From contig CBDEVO010000003.1 of assembly GCA_965243615.1 (NCBI GenBank), positions 2,728,001-2,792,000 of the forward strand: a stretch of DNA of 64,000 nt, written 5' to 3'. Shown here one piece after another: positions 15,565-24,214 of the stretch. A program made the position numbers and the translations under genes. The notes below the pieces were generated by a model. It was not told where the DNA came from and searched no databases. It saw nothing but the letters and a program-made list of their open reading frames with translations. How positions within the stretch are numbered: position 1 is the first letter of the stretch; the number at the start of each line of letters is the position of its first letter. Origin of the DNA: JAJEEA01 sp965243615. GTDB taxonomy: Bacteria; Acidobacteriota; Vicinamibacteria; Vicinamibacterales; UBA8438.

Positions 15565-16707
15565 TTACTCCTTCTCGACGACGTACTCGGCCCAAGCGTC
15601 CATCAGCATGCGACGCTTCGCGAGGAGGTCGCCGCGACGGTACGCCCGCTCGACCGCGGAGCCCACCGCATGGGCCAGCGCCGTTTCGACGACGGCGAAG
15701 TCGTGGGCCGTCTCCTCCGATGCCCAATCGCGGAACGAGGAGCGGAAGCCGTGGATCGTGCCGGCGATGCCCTGCACCGTCCGGGTCAGCCCCATCTGCG
15801 ACAGGGCGCGGCCGGTGCGCTCGGAGGCGAACACGAACCCCCGCTTGTGCAACCCGCTTCGCTCGTCGAGGATCGCCAAAGCCGGGTCGCTCAGCGGCAC
15901 GACGTGCGCCCGCTTGCTCTTCATGCGTTCGGCGGGTAGCGTCCAGGTCCTGCCGCCCAAGTCGATCTCGTCCCACAGCGCCCCCCGAGCCTCAGCCGAC
16001 CGGGTGGCGGTCAGGACCAGAAAGGCGGCGCAGGCACGAGCGGAATCCGCGGCGTGACTGCCGAGAATGTTGCGGTACGCACTCGGAACATCGCGGTAAG
16101 GGACCGCTTCGTGGTGCCGCCTGACGCGCTCCTGGACCGGGAGAGCCGCCTTGATGCCGCCGTTGGCGGCGACGTTCTCGGAGACGTGGCCATGGGCGAG
16201 GCACCAGTCGAAGATGGCGCGTACTCGCTGGAGCGCCTTCCGGCTCTCGGCCGGCTTTGAGGTCCAGACGGGCTTGAGCACGCCGATGATATCCTGGCGG
16301 CTGATGGCGTTCACGCGATGCTGGCCGAGCACCCTGAGGACGTTGCAGCCCCGAAGCGGCTGCATGAACGCTCGGGCGCTGCTCTCGGACCACCGCCCGC
16401 GATTGGCCGCCAACGTCGCCTCGGCGGCGTCGCGGAACAGCGGCTTGACGTTGTGGGGAGCGGTGAAGGGATCACGGCCGTCGAGCCGGGCCGCCCGGCG
16501 GTTGGCCGACGCGATGGCCCGCGCCTCGGCGAGCGTCCGCAGGGGCCATCCCCCGAGGCCGCGGTCGACGCGCTTGCCGTTGACGGTGAGCCGCTGCACG
16601 AACGCCCGCGAGCCGGACGGCTGCACGACGACGAACAGGGTCTTGCAGTCCGAGTCCCCGTGGCGGCCTGCCTGCAACGTCCCGATCCGCCTCTGGGTCA
16701 GCTTCAT
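15565..16707 (-). CDS. Tyrosine integrase, P4 type
   Basis: A complete 380-residue site-specific recombinase with the P4/CP4-57 layout. There is an N-terminal arm-binding DUF4102-like domain (VQPSGSRAFVQRLTVNGKRV, LGGWPLRTLAEARAIA), a core-binding domain (RGRWSESSARAFMQPLRGCN) and the catalytic domain. Catalytic residues are visible: Arg in LVLTATRSAEARGALW, the HGFR box in GTIHGFRSSFRDWA, His in ETALAHAVG and Tyr in VERAYRRGDLLAKR. ATG at 16707 follows GGGAGGGT. Such integrases usually target tRNA genes, but none is visible here; a truncated dehydrogenase gene lies just beyond its start. Confidence 0.93.
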   Translation of the reverse strand: MKLTQRRIGTLQAGRHGDSDCKTLFVVVQPSGSRAFVQRLTVNGKRVDRGLGGWPLRTLAEARAIASANRRAARLDGRDPFTAPHNVKPLFRDAAEATLAANRGRWSESSARAFMQPLRGCNVLRVLGQHRVNAISRQDIIGVLKPVWTSKPAESRKALQRVRAIFDWCLAHGHVSENVAANGGIKAALPVQERVRRHHEAVPYRDVPSAYRNILGSHAADSARACAAFLVLTATRSAEARGALWDEIDLGGRTWTLPAERMKSKRAHVVPLSDPALAILDERSGLHKRGFVFASERTGRALSQMGLTRTVQGIAGTIHGFRSSFRDWASEETAHDFAVVETALAHAVGSAVERAYRRGDLLAKRRMLMDAWAEYVVEKE

Positions 16708-16891
16708 CGCACCCTCCCACGCCCAGTGTCATCCACGAACTATACCACGTTTTGATCACGGTTTCAGCGCGATTCCTGTGGACGCGCACGGATTGATCGG
16801 GACGCGGATATCGCCACAAGTAACAGAAAATGCTTGCTTTAGGTGGATAACATGGGAGTATCTCGGACCTCCAGCGACACTACACGTGTAG
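16708..16891. promoter_or_regulatory. Integrase upstream region with 14-bp palindrome, likely island end
   Basis: About 180 AT-richer bases between the integrase start and the truncated PQQ gene. A perfect palindrome, ACTACACGTGTAGT, spans 16879-16892, and the homology to the dehydrogenase begins exactly at its right edge. That position suits an attachment or recombination site. No second copy was found at the left side of the island. Confidence 0.45.
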
Positions 16892-17749
16892 TTCGCCTGG
16901 TACTACCAGCACCTGAACGACCACTGGGACCTCGACCATCCCTTCGAGCGGCTCCTCGTCGACACCGTGGTCCGCCCCGATCCGGCCGCGGTGAGCTGGA
17001 TAAACCCGAGCCTGCAGCCCGGGCGCGAGCGCCGGGTCATGACCGGCATCCCCGGCAAGACCGGCATCGTCTACACCCTCGACCGGGCGACCGGCGAGTT
17101 CCTGTGGGCCACCCCCACCGTGGCCCAGAACGTGGTGAGCCGCATCGACGGCGCGACCGGCGCGGTGACCGAGAACCCCGAGGCGGTCTTCCGCGGCTTC
17201 GGCCAGGAGGTCTTCACCTGCCCCACCGCGATGGGGGGCAAGGACTGGGAGGCGGGCGCCTACAGCCCGCGGACCAACCACATGTACATGCCGCTGCGCA
17301 ACGCCTGCGCGCGCATGGCCCCGCTCGACGACGGGGGCCGGTCGCTCTACAGCCTCAGCATGCGCAACGAGCTGGCCCCCGGGACGGACCAGCTCGGCGC
17401 GGTCTGGGCCATCTCTGCCGAAACCGGTGCCGTGGCGTGGACCCACGAGCAGCGGTCCGCCACCATGTCGCTGGCCGCGACGGCCGGCGGCCTCGTCTTC
17501 GTGGGCGACGTCAACGGCCGGTTCAAGGCCCTCGACGACGAGACCGGCGAGGTGCTGTGGGAGATCAACCTCGGGTCGCCGGTGAGCGGCTTCCCCGTGA
17601 CCTACGCGGTCGACGGCCGCCAGTACGTGGTCGCCGGCACCGGCACCGGCGGCAACGCCTCGCGCTGGAGCGCGATGACCCCGGAGCTGCGGCCCAGCAG
17701 CGGCAACAACATCTTCGTGTTCGGTCTGCCCGAGGAGGTCGCGCGGTAG
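16892..17749 (+). pseudogene. PQQ-dependent dehydrogenase, C-terminal part only
   Basis: The frame opens directly after a TAG inside the palindrome and reads FAWYYQHLNDHWDLDHPFER, then the propeller blades of a quinoprotein alcohol-dehydrogenase-type protein: TGIVYTLDRATGEFLWATPT, FRGFGQEVFTCPTAMGGKDW, AVWAISAETGAVAWTHEQRS, FKALDDETGEVLWEINLGSP, ending VVAGTGTGGNASRW...VFGLPEEVAR. About 285 residues remain of a protein that is normally 550-700. It has no signal sequence and no credible start. I infer that integration of the adjacent island cut the gene; the missing 5' part is not in this window. An intact relative is at 57635-59599. Confidence 0.8.
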
Positions 17750-18571
17750 CGCTACGCCGGGAGCCAGTTGCTCAGGCGGGAGCGACGCCGCCCGCGACGG
17801 CTCGGAGCCGGGTCGGCTCGGCACCGCTACCGCCGACGTCTTCAGTTCAGGGGGCGGGTGGCCCCGCCTGGGCCTGCTCCGGCAGCCACGCGACCACGTG
17901 TCTTGGAGTGTTGCCCCAACCCGGTCCCGGGTCCGACCCTGGCAGCGTCCTCGACTCCGCCCCCCCCTCGGGGTCGAGGGCGCGCAGCTCGCCAAGTGAG
18001 GGTCGCGACATCGGGCGCTTCATGGTGGCCCCGGGGGACCGCCCTCGACCTCCGCGAGTCCGCCGGCCGCGACGGGCCCAGGTTGAGCCTTCGACTACTT
18101 GATATCGGTCAATGACATTGGCCGACCGCCTGCCGCAGTCTCACCTGCTTGCGGGCTATCGCGTCCGTAGCGGAGTCCGCCGGCCCGAGCCGGCGCCCTG
18201 TTGCTCGAGCAAGGCGAACCGGTGCAGCCGGATGCAGGCTACTACCAGTTCGACCTCGAACGGAGGAAACCGCGACAGCCTTCCTGAACGAGTGGCGGTG
18301 GCTGTCGGCCAGCATGGTTCATTCTACATGGACGCGCCGAGGCGGTTCGACGTCGCCGAGGAGGCGGTTGGAGACCTTGCAGACGGCTTGCACGTCATCG
18401 GATTCCGGCGAAGCGGAGGTTCACTATCGCCCCTGATCCAGGCCGACCGTGCTCGGAGGGACGCCTGTCGCCGCCGCGCGTCCCTTGCAACGGTTGACGA
18501 ACCCGTTCGTTGGTTGGGCTCGACCGTTTTCGTCAGTCTGTCGGCAGTCAGGGAGAGGAAGGGGACACGCG
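17750..18571. other. Gene-free stretch with broken coding-like pieces
   Basis: About 820 bases with no intact gene. Two plus-strand segments look coding-like: GALLLEQGEPVQPDAGYYQF then DLERRKPRQPS (18195-18285), and, in another frame, RVAVAVGQHGSFYMDAPRRF then DVAEEAVGDLADGLHVIGFR (18290-18410). They may be one frameshifted gene, but I recognise no family. The last 30 bases hold the ribosome site (GAGAGGAAGG) of the next gene. Confidence 0.4.
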
Positions 18572-19513
18572 ATGAGCGACGACCAACGGGAGGAGAGGGA
18601 GCGGGAAGACAGGCGCGAGCGTCGCAGGTTCATGCTGGGGGTCTTGTTCGCCGTCATCTTCGCGTTTGCATTGCTGGTGGCGGTGCCTCTGGCGGGCGTA
18701 TACACGCTGAACCTGTGGGCCGGCGCGACGGGCGGCATCGACTTCTGGGGACCGTTGCTAGCCATAGCCATCAGCGTCACGTCGATGAGCGTGAGCGGCA
18801 TTTTCGTGTTCATGTCCTTTCGCATCGACCGGGGGGTGAAGAGCGAAGCGAGGGAGACAGTGAGAACGCTACTGCAGGAGAGCATGAAGACCGCGTTCGA
18901 GGAAGCGGGCAGAGAAGCGAAGGATCGCTTCATCAAGGCGAGGAAGTGGTCGGACGCTGAATTCGAGAAGGTGAGGAAAGAGATTTCCGGCATGGCGGGG
19001 GAGATCGAGAAAAAACACGAATCGATGAATGAGCGCTTCGAACAGCTCGACGGGACGCTGGAGGACATCAAGAGTGACGTGGTCACCAAGAAGGTCGAGC
19101 TCGCCAAGAAGATCGACGCGGCAGGCGCGGAGATAGAGAACCGATTCAAGGCGGAAGCGCCGAACGTGACGGAGGCCTTTGCCGGCGTGTACGAATTGAT
19201 CAGGGCCTTGAGACAGCAGATACTGGAGCTGGATCTGCGAGGCGAGTCGGGTGATGGGAAGGTGACGTTGGACTGGACCGCCGGTCCGGATCCGCGATTC
19301 GCTCAGTTGCGATGGCAGTATCAGATGAGAGAGGAGGGTGGCGAATACGGGGGGTGGTTGGACCTGTCGCCGGAGGCGGTGAGCACGAGAGAGTTCGTGG
19401 TGGGCGGCTTGACGAACGATCGTCCGTACTTCTTTCGCGTGCGGGTGATGAGTGACGACTCGCCACCGAGCAAAGAGGTGAGGGTGACCCCTACGGCGCC
19501 GTCCACTCCATGA
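18572..19513 (+). CDS. Membrane-anchored coiled-coil protein with fibronectin type III domain
   Basis: A 313-residue protein. A charged N-terminus (MSDDQREEREREDRRERRRF) precedes two membrane helices (MLGVLFAVIFAFALLVAVPL and GPLLAIAISVTSMSVSGIFV). A long Lys/Glu-rich coiled coil follows (about residues 90-205). The end is one FN3-like domain (GKVTLDWTAGPDPRFAQLRW, GLTNDRPYFFRVRVMSDDSP). Domain order is seen; function is unknown. Both helices fit an inner-membrane anchor with the coiled coil and FN3 domain on one side. The next gene starts within its stop codon and also has a membrane helix and an FN3 domain, so the two products probably form one complex. ATG at 18572 follows GAGAGGAAGGGG. 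Confidence 0.75.
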   Translation: MSDDQREEREREDRRERRRFMLGVLFAVIFAFALLVAVPLAGVYTLNLWAGATGGIDFWGPLLAIAISVTSMSVSGIFVFMSFRIDRGVKSEARETVRTLLQESMKTAFEEAGREAKDRFIKARKWSDAEFEKVRKEISGMAGEIEKKHESMNERFEQLDGTLEDIKSDVVTKKVELAKKIDAAGAEIENRFKAEAPNVTEAFAGVYELIRALRQQILELDLRGESGDGKVTLDWTAGPDPRFAQLRWQYQMREEGGEYGGWLDLSPEAVSTREFVVGGLTNDRPYFFRVRVMSDDSPPSKEVRVTPTAPSTP

Positions 19514-20577
19514 CGGCCGGGCCGGGTACGCCGTGGAGATTGCCGTCTGGAGTCGTGCATCGGGATGTACGGCTCCGGGTGGAGGATGGGATGGATCGTG
19601 AACGTGTCGCGGCGTGGCGCGTCGCCTTGGTGCTGGCGGTCATGCTGGCGTTGACCTGCGGCGCCTCCGTGTGGGTGATCGAGAGAATCCTCGATTTGCC
19701 GTCGGGAGCGCGCTTGACCGCGCATCCGGGCGACGGGCAGGTGACTCTGCGCTGGGTGGTTTCCGGCGATCGCGACCCGAAAGCGGAGCAGTGGACATGG
19801 AAGTACCAGCAGAGGGATTCCGACGGACCATACGGGGGCTGGTTGCCGGCCGGTGAGGCCGCGGACCGAAGGCATGTCGTCGGGGACCTGGAGAACGGCC
19901 GGGACTACCTCTTCCGGGTACGGGCGGTGAACGAGAAGGGGGAAGGGGCCCGGAGCAACGAGGCTCGCGCGACGCCTGCGGCCTCGGTGGGCCGCCTGCT
20001 CAACGTCATGAACGCCACGTTGCGGATCGGCGTCGGCATGGGAGGACGCTGGGAGACGACGCCCGATGGCGCTTACGTGGTCAGAGTGTTTCACCGCGAG
20101 AACGGCGTACTCGCCGGCCCCCGCGAGGGCGCGGGGATACTGGTCGGCGAAGAACGCCGGGGTCGTCTGGAGACCCTGGCCGTCGCGTTGGCGGCGTGTG
20201 CGCGGGGTGGCGCGGGGCTGGAGGTGACGGTTCGCGGTTTTGCCAGCAGCGCTCCGTTCAGGGACGAGAACGGCGACCCGTTGACCGATTCCGACGCGTT
20301 GAACCTCAAGGTCGCCAATCGGCGGGCGGCCGAAATTGCGAGGATCCTCGCGTCCGCCGCTCCGAGCCTGACGATTACGACCGGCGAGTGGATGTCGTTC
20401 GGCGACATGGCGGGCGCAAGGCTGCGCGATCGCGAGACGGCCGGACAGCGGATTGCTGACCGGGAGTTCCTGAACCGCAGCGTGGAGGTCGTCGTGCCCG
20501 ACCTGGGCGGGTGCACGGTCCCACCGGAGGGCGGGGAAGGAGTGGAGGCGGGTCAGGCGGTGAACGCAGGACGATGA
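19510..20577 (+). CDS. Membrane-anchored FN3 protein with OmpA-like C-terminal domain
   Basis: A 355-residue protein whose ATG overlaps the previous stop (ATGA), implying coupled translation. One membrane helix (VALVLAVMLALTCGASVWVI, about residues 38-58) leads to an FN3 domain (DGQVTLRWVVSGDRDPKAEQ, DLENGRDYLFRVRAVNEKGE). The C-terminal 150 residues resemble an OmpA/MotB peptidoglycan-binding domain: LEVTVRGFASSAPFRDENGD, LNLKVANRRAAEIARILASA and NRSVEVVVPDL give its beta-alpha-alpha-beta order. The anchor, FN3 and OmpA-like order suggests it links the inner membrane to the cell wall. An internal ATG (MDRERVAAW, residue 28) is an alternative start. No known system with this pair was recognised. 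Confidence 0.7.
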   Translation: MTAGPGTPWRLPSGVVHRDVRLRVEDGMDRERVAAWRVALVLAVMLALTCGASVWVIERILDLPSGARLTAHPGDGQVTLRWVVSGDRDPKAEQWTWKYQQRDSDGPYGGWLPAGEAADRRHVVGDLENGRDYLFRVRAVNEKGEGARSNEARATPAASVGRLLNVMNATLRIGVGMGGRWETTPDGAYVVRVFHRENGVLAGPREGAGILVGEERRGRLETLAVALAACARGGAGLEVTVRGFASSAPFRDENGDPLTDSDALNLKVANRRAAEIARILASAAPSLTITTGEWMSFGDMAGARLRDRETAGQRIADREFLNRSVEVVVPDLGGCTVPPEGGEGVEAGQAVNAGR

Positions 20578-20854
20578 TTCGCGTTGCCGTCACCGGGTCG
20601 GCACGAGGCCAGGCCGGGGCCGGGGCTTCAGGGGCCGCTCGAAAGGACGTGTGGCCGGGCGCACAGCCGATTTCCGGCCAATGCGCATCCCCGTTGACAG
20701 CCGTCGATGCCGGACCTGCAGGCATGGCCGGTCTCCCGGCGATGTGGCACGCGACGACGTTGGTTGATCCGGAATGCTGTTCTGCGGGGATCCAGGGCCC
20801 TTCAGCAGCTCCCGTGCGTGCATCCGCGAGCAGCGCCTGGAAGGCCGGCAGGCG
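20578..20854. other. Intergenic region between converging genes
   Basis: About 275 bases between the stops of two converging genes. I see no gene. It should hold terminators for both strands, but no clean hairpin with a T-run stands out. Confidence 0.4.
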
Positions 20855-23017
20855 CTACGGCTCGTCCGCCGCCGGCTCGCCCGGAAGCTCCCCGAGGCGC
20901 ACGGCCCAGAGGCCGGAGTTCATGTCCGAGAAGAAGATCGTCCCCTTGTGCGGCTGCGCGCCGAAGACCTGCGGCGCGTTCGGCACGAAGCCCTCGGGGT
21001 CGAGGGGCAGGAAGCGGGCGATCTCGCGGCCCTGACGGTAGAGGTTGCCCAGCAGCTCGCCCGAGACGTCGACCACCCGCAGGCCCCCGTTGTAGAACCC
21101 CACGTACATCACGTCGTCCTCGACCCAGATGTTGTGGCTCCCGGCCTCGGGCACCTCGTAGCGGCCGACGAGGCGCGGCGGCGATTCGAAGTTCTCGTCC
21201 CACTCCAGGATGTGGATCCAGCCGCGCCAGCGATGGGGCTCGTTCTCGTAGCCGGGGGTGCCGGTGCCGACGGCCGCCTGCGGGCTGTAGTTCGGACCGG
21301 TCCGCGCCGCCTCGTCCCCCGCGAAGATGTAGAACTTGCCGGTCGAGACGCTCCGGTAGGGATAGACGGCGTGGTTCCAGCCGGTCGGGAACGGGAACTG
21401 CCCGATGAGCCTCGGGTCCCGCGGGCTGCCGCCCCGGTCCGCGCCGCCCACGTCGATCACCGCCACGCCGTCCGCCCAGTTCGCGGAGTAGGCGATGCCG
21501 TCGACCACCACGACGTCGTGGATCGAGCGCGCCGGATTGTCGAGGGCGAAGCTCCCGACCCGCCGGGGAGACGAGCGATCCGCGATGTCGATGACGTCGA
21601 AGCGCCGGGCGGCGGAGAGGGCGTACACGTAGCCGTCGTGAATGTAGGTGTTGTGGACGCCTCCGGTGAGCTGGTCGTCGTACTCGGCGACCTTCCGCAC
21701 CCCGACGTTCGGATCGGACACATCGAGGATGACCAGCCCGTTGCGGCGGTTGGAGGCGCCCTCGCGCGAGAGCACCGCCGTCCTGCCGTCCTCCGAGACC
21801 TTGACGTCGTTCACCGAGCGCGCGTCCACCCGCACGACGTCGACGACATCGATGCTCGCCGGGTCCGTCACGTCCCAGACGTAGGCGTGGCCGCCCGCGT
21901 TGAGGGTGCCGGTCAACGCGTAGTCGCGCCCGTCGGGGGCTTCCCACACCCAGAGGTCGGTGGTGGCGCGGTCCTGCACCCGGCCGTGCCCGACCAGCTC
22001 GATGGGGCGCCGGACCGCGCGCTCGACGACCCGGATGACGGTCGAGGCCGATACCGGGCCGCTGCGGGCGACGACGGTATAGACCCCGGGGAGATCGGCC
22101 ACGAACCGGCCGTCCTCGGTGACCAGCCCCGAGGAAGGGCCGCCGCTGCTCAGGTCGTCGGTGACGGCGGAGACGCTGAAGCCGACCGGGACGTCGTCGA
22201 GCGACCGTCCCTCGGCGTCGGCCACCCTGGCCGTCAGTTGCGTCACGTCTCCGGTCCGAACCGCGCTCCGGTCCGGGGTCAGATCGATGCTCGCGGCCGG
22301 GTTCGGCTCCACGTCGAGGAGCAGCTCGGCGACGGCGCTGCCGGCGGTGGCGGTTACCGTGACCCTGCCCGGCGCGCCGAGCGCCAGCACGCCTCGAGCG
22401 CCGGCGCCCTCGGTGGCCGCAGGCTGCCCGATCGGCAGGGCCACCGACCCGTCCGAGGAACGCCAGTCGACCACGACGTCCTCCACGACCGCCCCCGTCT
22501 CGTCGCGCGCTTCGGCCCGGACGGCCACTTCCGTGCCGCCGTAGAACGGTCCCGGGGCGTCGAGGGCGAGCGACGCCGCCGGCCGCGGCAGGATGGTGAG
22601 CGGTATGCGCCGCTCGAGACGGCCCTCCGCGTCCGAATCCGGCCCCGGCGGGTCGGGCGTGGCGCCCACCACGCGCACCATCACGGCGTACCGGCCCGGA
22701 CGGAGGGTCGAGACTCGGCCGTCGGGCGCCACCGTGAAGATGTTGAAGCCCCAGGTCCGTTCCTCGAGGTTCCAGTACTGCCCGTACAGCGGCAGATAGA
22801 GGACCTCGGCCTCCATCTCGTTCCCGTCGGCGTCCAGCACCGTGGCGGTGATCTGCGCGCCCTCGCCGGCGGTCAGCGTGATCTCTTCGGGCGAGACGGA
22901 GAGGGTCGCCGGCGTCGGCCCACCCTGTTCGGTCCCGGCTTGCGCGAACGCGCCCACCGGGACGAGCAGGACCGCGGCCAGCGCCGTCGAGTGTCGGAGA
23001 GTTGCGTAGAGAGACAT
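20855..23017 (-). CDS. Secreted LVIVD-repeat protein with Ig-like domains
   Basis: A protein of about 720 residues with a signal peptide (LAAVLLVPVGAFAQAG). The first half contains three Big_2/Ig-like beta domains (ATLSVSPEEITLTAGEGAQI; ASLALDAPGPFYGGTEVAVR; ASIDLTPDRSAVRTGDVTQL). The second half is a beta-propeller of LVIVD repeats (NGLVILDVSDPNVGVRKVAE; RRFDVIDIADRSSPRRVGSF; GVAVIDVGGADRGG; GGLRVVDVSGELLGNLYRQG). These propellers occur on surface and periplasmic proteins; here the role is unknown, and adhesion or ligand binding is only a guess. The ATG at 23017 begins the signal sequence and has GAGGAAC upstream; the open frame before it is not coding. Confidence 0.82.
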   Translation of the reverse strand: MSLYATLRHSTALAAVLLVPVGAFAQAGTEQGGPTPATLSVSPEEITLTAGEGAQITATVLDADGNEMEAEVLYLPLYGQYWNLEERTWGFNIFTVAPDGRVSTLRPGRYAVMVRVVGATPDPPGPDSDAEGRLERRIPLTILPRPAASLALDAPGPFYGGTEVAVRAEARDETGAVVEDVVVDWRSSDGSVALPIGQPAATEGAGARGVLALGAPGRVTVTATAGSAVAELLLDVEPNPAASIDLTPDRSAVRTGDVTQLTARVADAEGRSLDDVPVGFSVSAVTDDLSSGGPSSGLVTEDGRFVADLPGVYTVVARSGPVSASTVIRVVERAVRRPIELVGHGRVQDRATTDLWVWEAPDGRDYALTGTLNAGGHAYVWDVTDPASIDVVDVVRVDARSVNDVKVSEDGRTAVLSREGASNRRNGLVILDVSDPNVGVRKVAEYDDQLTGGVHNTYIHDGYVYALSAARRFDVIDIADRSSPRRVGSFALDNPARSIHDVVVVDGIAYSANWADGVAVIDVGGADRGGSPRDPRLIGQFPFPTGWNHAVYPYRSVSTGKFYIFAGDEAARTGPNYSPQAAVGTGTPGYENEPHRWRGWIHILEWDENFESPPRLVGRYEVPEAGSHNIWVEDDVMYVGFYNGGLRVVDVSGELLGNLYRQGREIARFLPLDPEGFVPNAPQVFGAQPHKGTIFFSDMNSGLWAVRLGELPGEPAADEP

Positions 23018-23214
23018 CGGGGTGTTCCTCGGTCCTCGCGTGCGGCGCGTCTTGTTCGTCAAGGCCCGCGACCGCGCCCGCGCGGCCTTGGCGAGGTCTT
23101 CCTGGAGGTTGGCGGCCTGGACCGTGATGGCCGACACGCCGCCCGGCCCACGGCTCGTACTATAACGCCCGATTCCCCCCGCTTTCGGAGTTGGTGGGCA
23201 GGGTCGGTGTCGCG

Positions 23215-24126
23215 TTATCGCCGCTTCATCTGCTTCCGCTCCAGCAGGAAGGCGACCACCGTGTCGTGGAAGTGCCGCCCTTCGCCGCCGAGCCGCAGAA
23301 CGTCCAGTCCGCGGTCGCGCGCCTGGTGCTCCACCGCGTCCTGCCACTCGCCGATGCGGCGGGCGAGTTGCCGCACGTCGTCGGCGGCGAGCACCCGGGT
23401 GCGGCCCGTCTCCGCGTCGGCGGCCTCGATCCAGCCCGCGGACAGCGGCGGCAGCTCGAACGCGAAGGCGCTGTCGATGAGCACGACGAAGACGTCGTGG
23501 GCGCTGTTCAGGTCGGCGAGCTCGGTGAGGAAGGCGTCCGGGTCCTCGAACAGGAAATCGGAGATCACCGGGACCAGCGACCGCCGGCGCAGCAGCTCCG
23601 CGAACGTCCGGTGCGAGGCGGGCTCGGCGCCGTAACGACCGCGAAGGTGGTCCTGGTAGACGTCCACGCAGTGGATGGCGTGGTTCCGCCCCACCTGCGG
23701 GCGCAGCGCGATGCGCCGCGCGTCCCGGTCGAAGGTGACGAGGCCGGCCCGGTCCTGGAAGAAGGCGGCGGCGAGGGCGAACGTCGCCACGGTGCGGGCG
23801 ATGACCCTCGCGATCGACTCGCCCCCCGCCCCGCAGCGGGTCGAGTCGGACACGTCGGCCGCGACGATCACCGAGGCGCTGCTCTCCTGGTCGAACTCGC
23901 GGGTCATCAGCGGGCTGAAGTTGGTGAGGGTCGACTGCGCCCAGTCGATGGCCGAGGGCCGGTCGCCGGGCTCCCAGTCGCGCAGGCCCGCGAGGTCGTG
24001 GCCGGGGCCGTGGACGAGGCTGGGGTGTATGCCCCCCATCAGCTCCTGCATGCGCCGCCGGATGACGAGCTCGACGTCCCGGATCTCCTCCCAGGACACG
24101 AGCGAGTCGTCGGCGTCGAGGCTCAT
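23215..24126 (-). CDS. DUF58 (vWA-like) protein of a MoxR module
   Basis: A 303-residue DUF58 protein. The N-terminal signature is GPGHDLAGLRDWEPGDRPSA then IDWAQSTLTNFSPLMTREFD, followed by a vWA-like fold with a MIDAS-type loop (VIVAADVSDSTRCGAGG), and GLVTFDRDARRIALRPQVGR. DUF58 proteins pair with MoxR AAA ATPases in chaperone-like or metal-insertion modules, and the MoxR gene lies 88 bases upstream in the same direction. ATG at 24126 (MSLDADDS) is chosen because the open frame upstream is proline/arginine noise. The usual transmembrane segments of long DUF58 proteins are absent, so this one is cytosolic. Confidence 0.85.
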   Translation of the reverse strand: MSLDADDSLVSWEEIRDVELVIRRRMQELMGGIHPSLVHGPGHDLAGLRDWEPGDRPSAIDWAQSTLTNFSPLMTREFDQESSASVIVAADVSDSTRCGAGGESIARVIARTVATFALAAAFFQDRAGLVTFDRDARRIALRPQVGRNHAIHCVDVYQDHLRGRYGAEPASHRTFAELLRRRSLVPVISDFLFEDPDAFLTELADLNSAHDVFVVLIDSAFAFELPPLSAGWIEAADAETGRTRVLAADDVRQLARRIGEWQDAVEHQARDRGLDVLRLGGEGRHFHDTVVAFLLERKQMKRR

Positions 24127-24214
24127 GGAGCCGGCACCCGGTCGACGGTGGCGACCTCCAGGTCCCGGCTCGCCCCGTGGGGCGTCGGCCGGCACGGGTC
24201 CTCGGCGTGGGCGC

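Noticed and set aside
20774..23635. A 953-codon plus-strand open frame
   Set aside because: It lies antisense to the LVIVD-repeat gene. Its protein is rich in Val, Arg, Asp and Gly without domains or a signal, as expected for the complement of GC-rich code.
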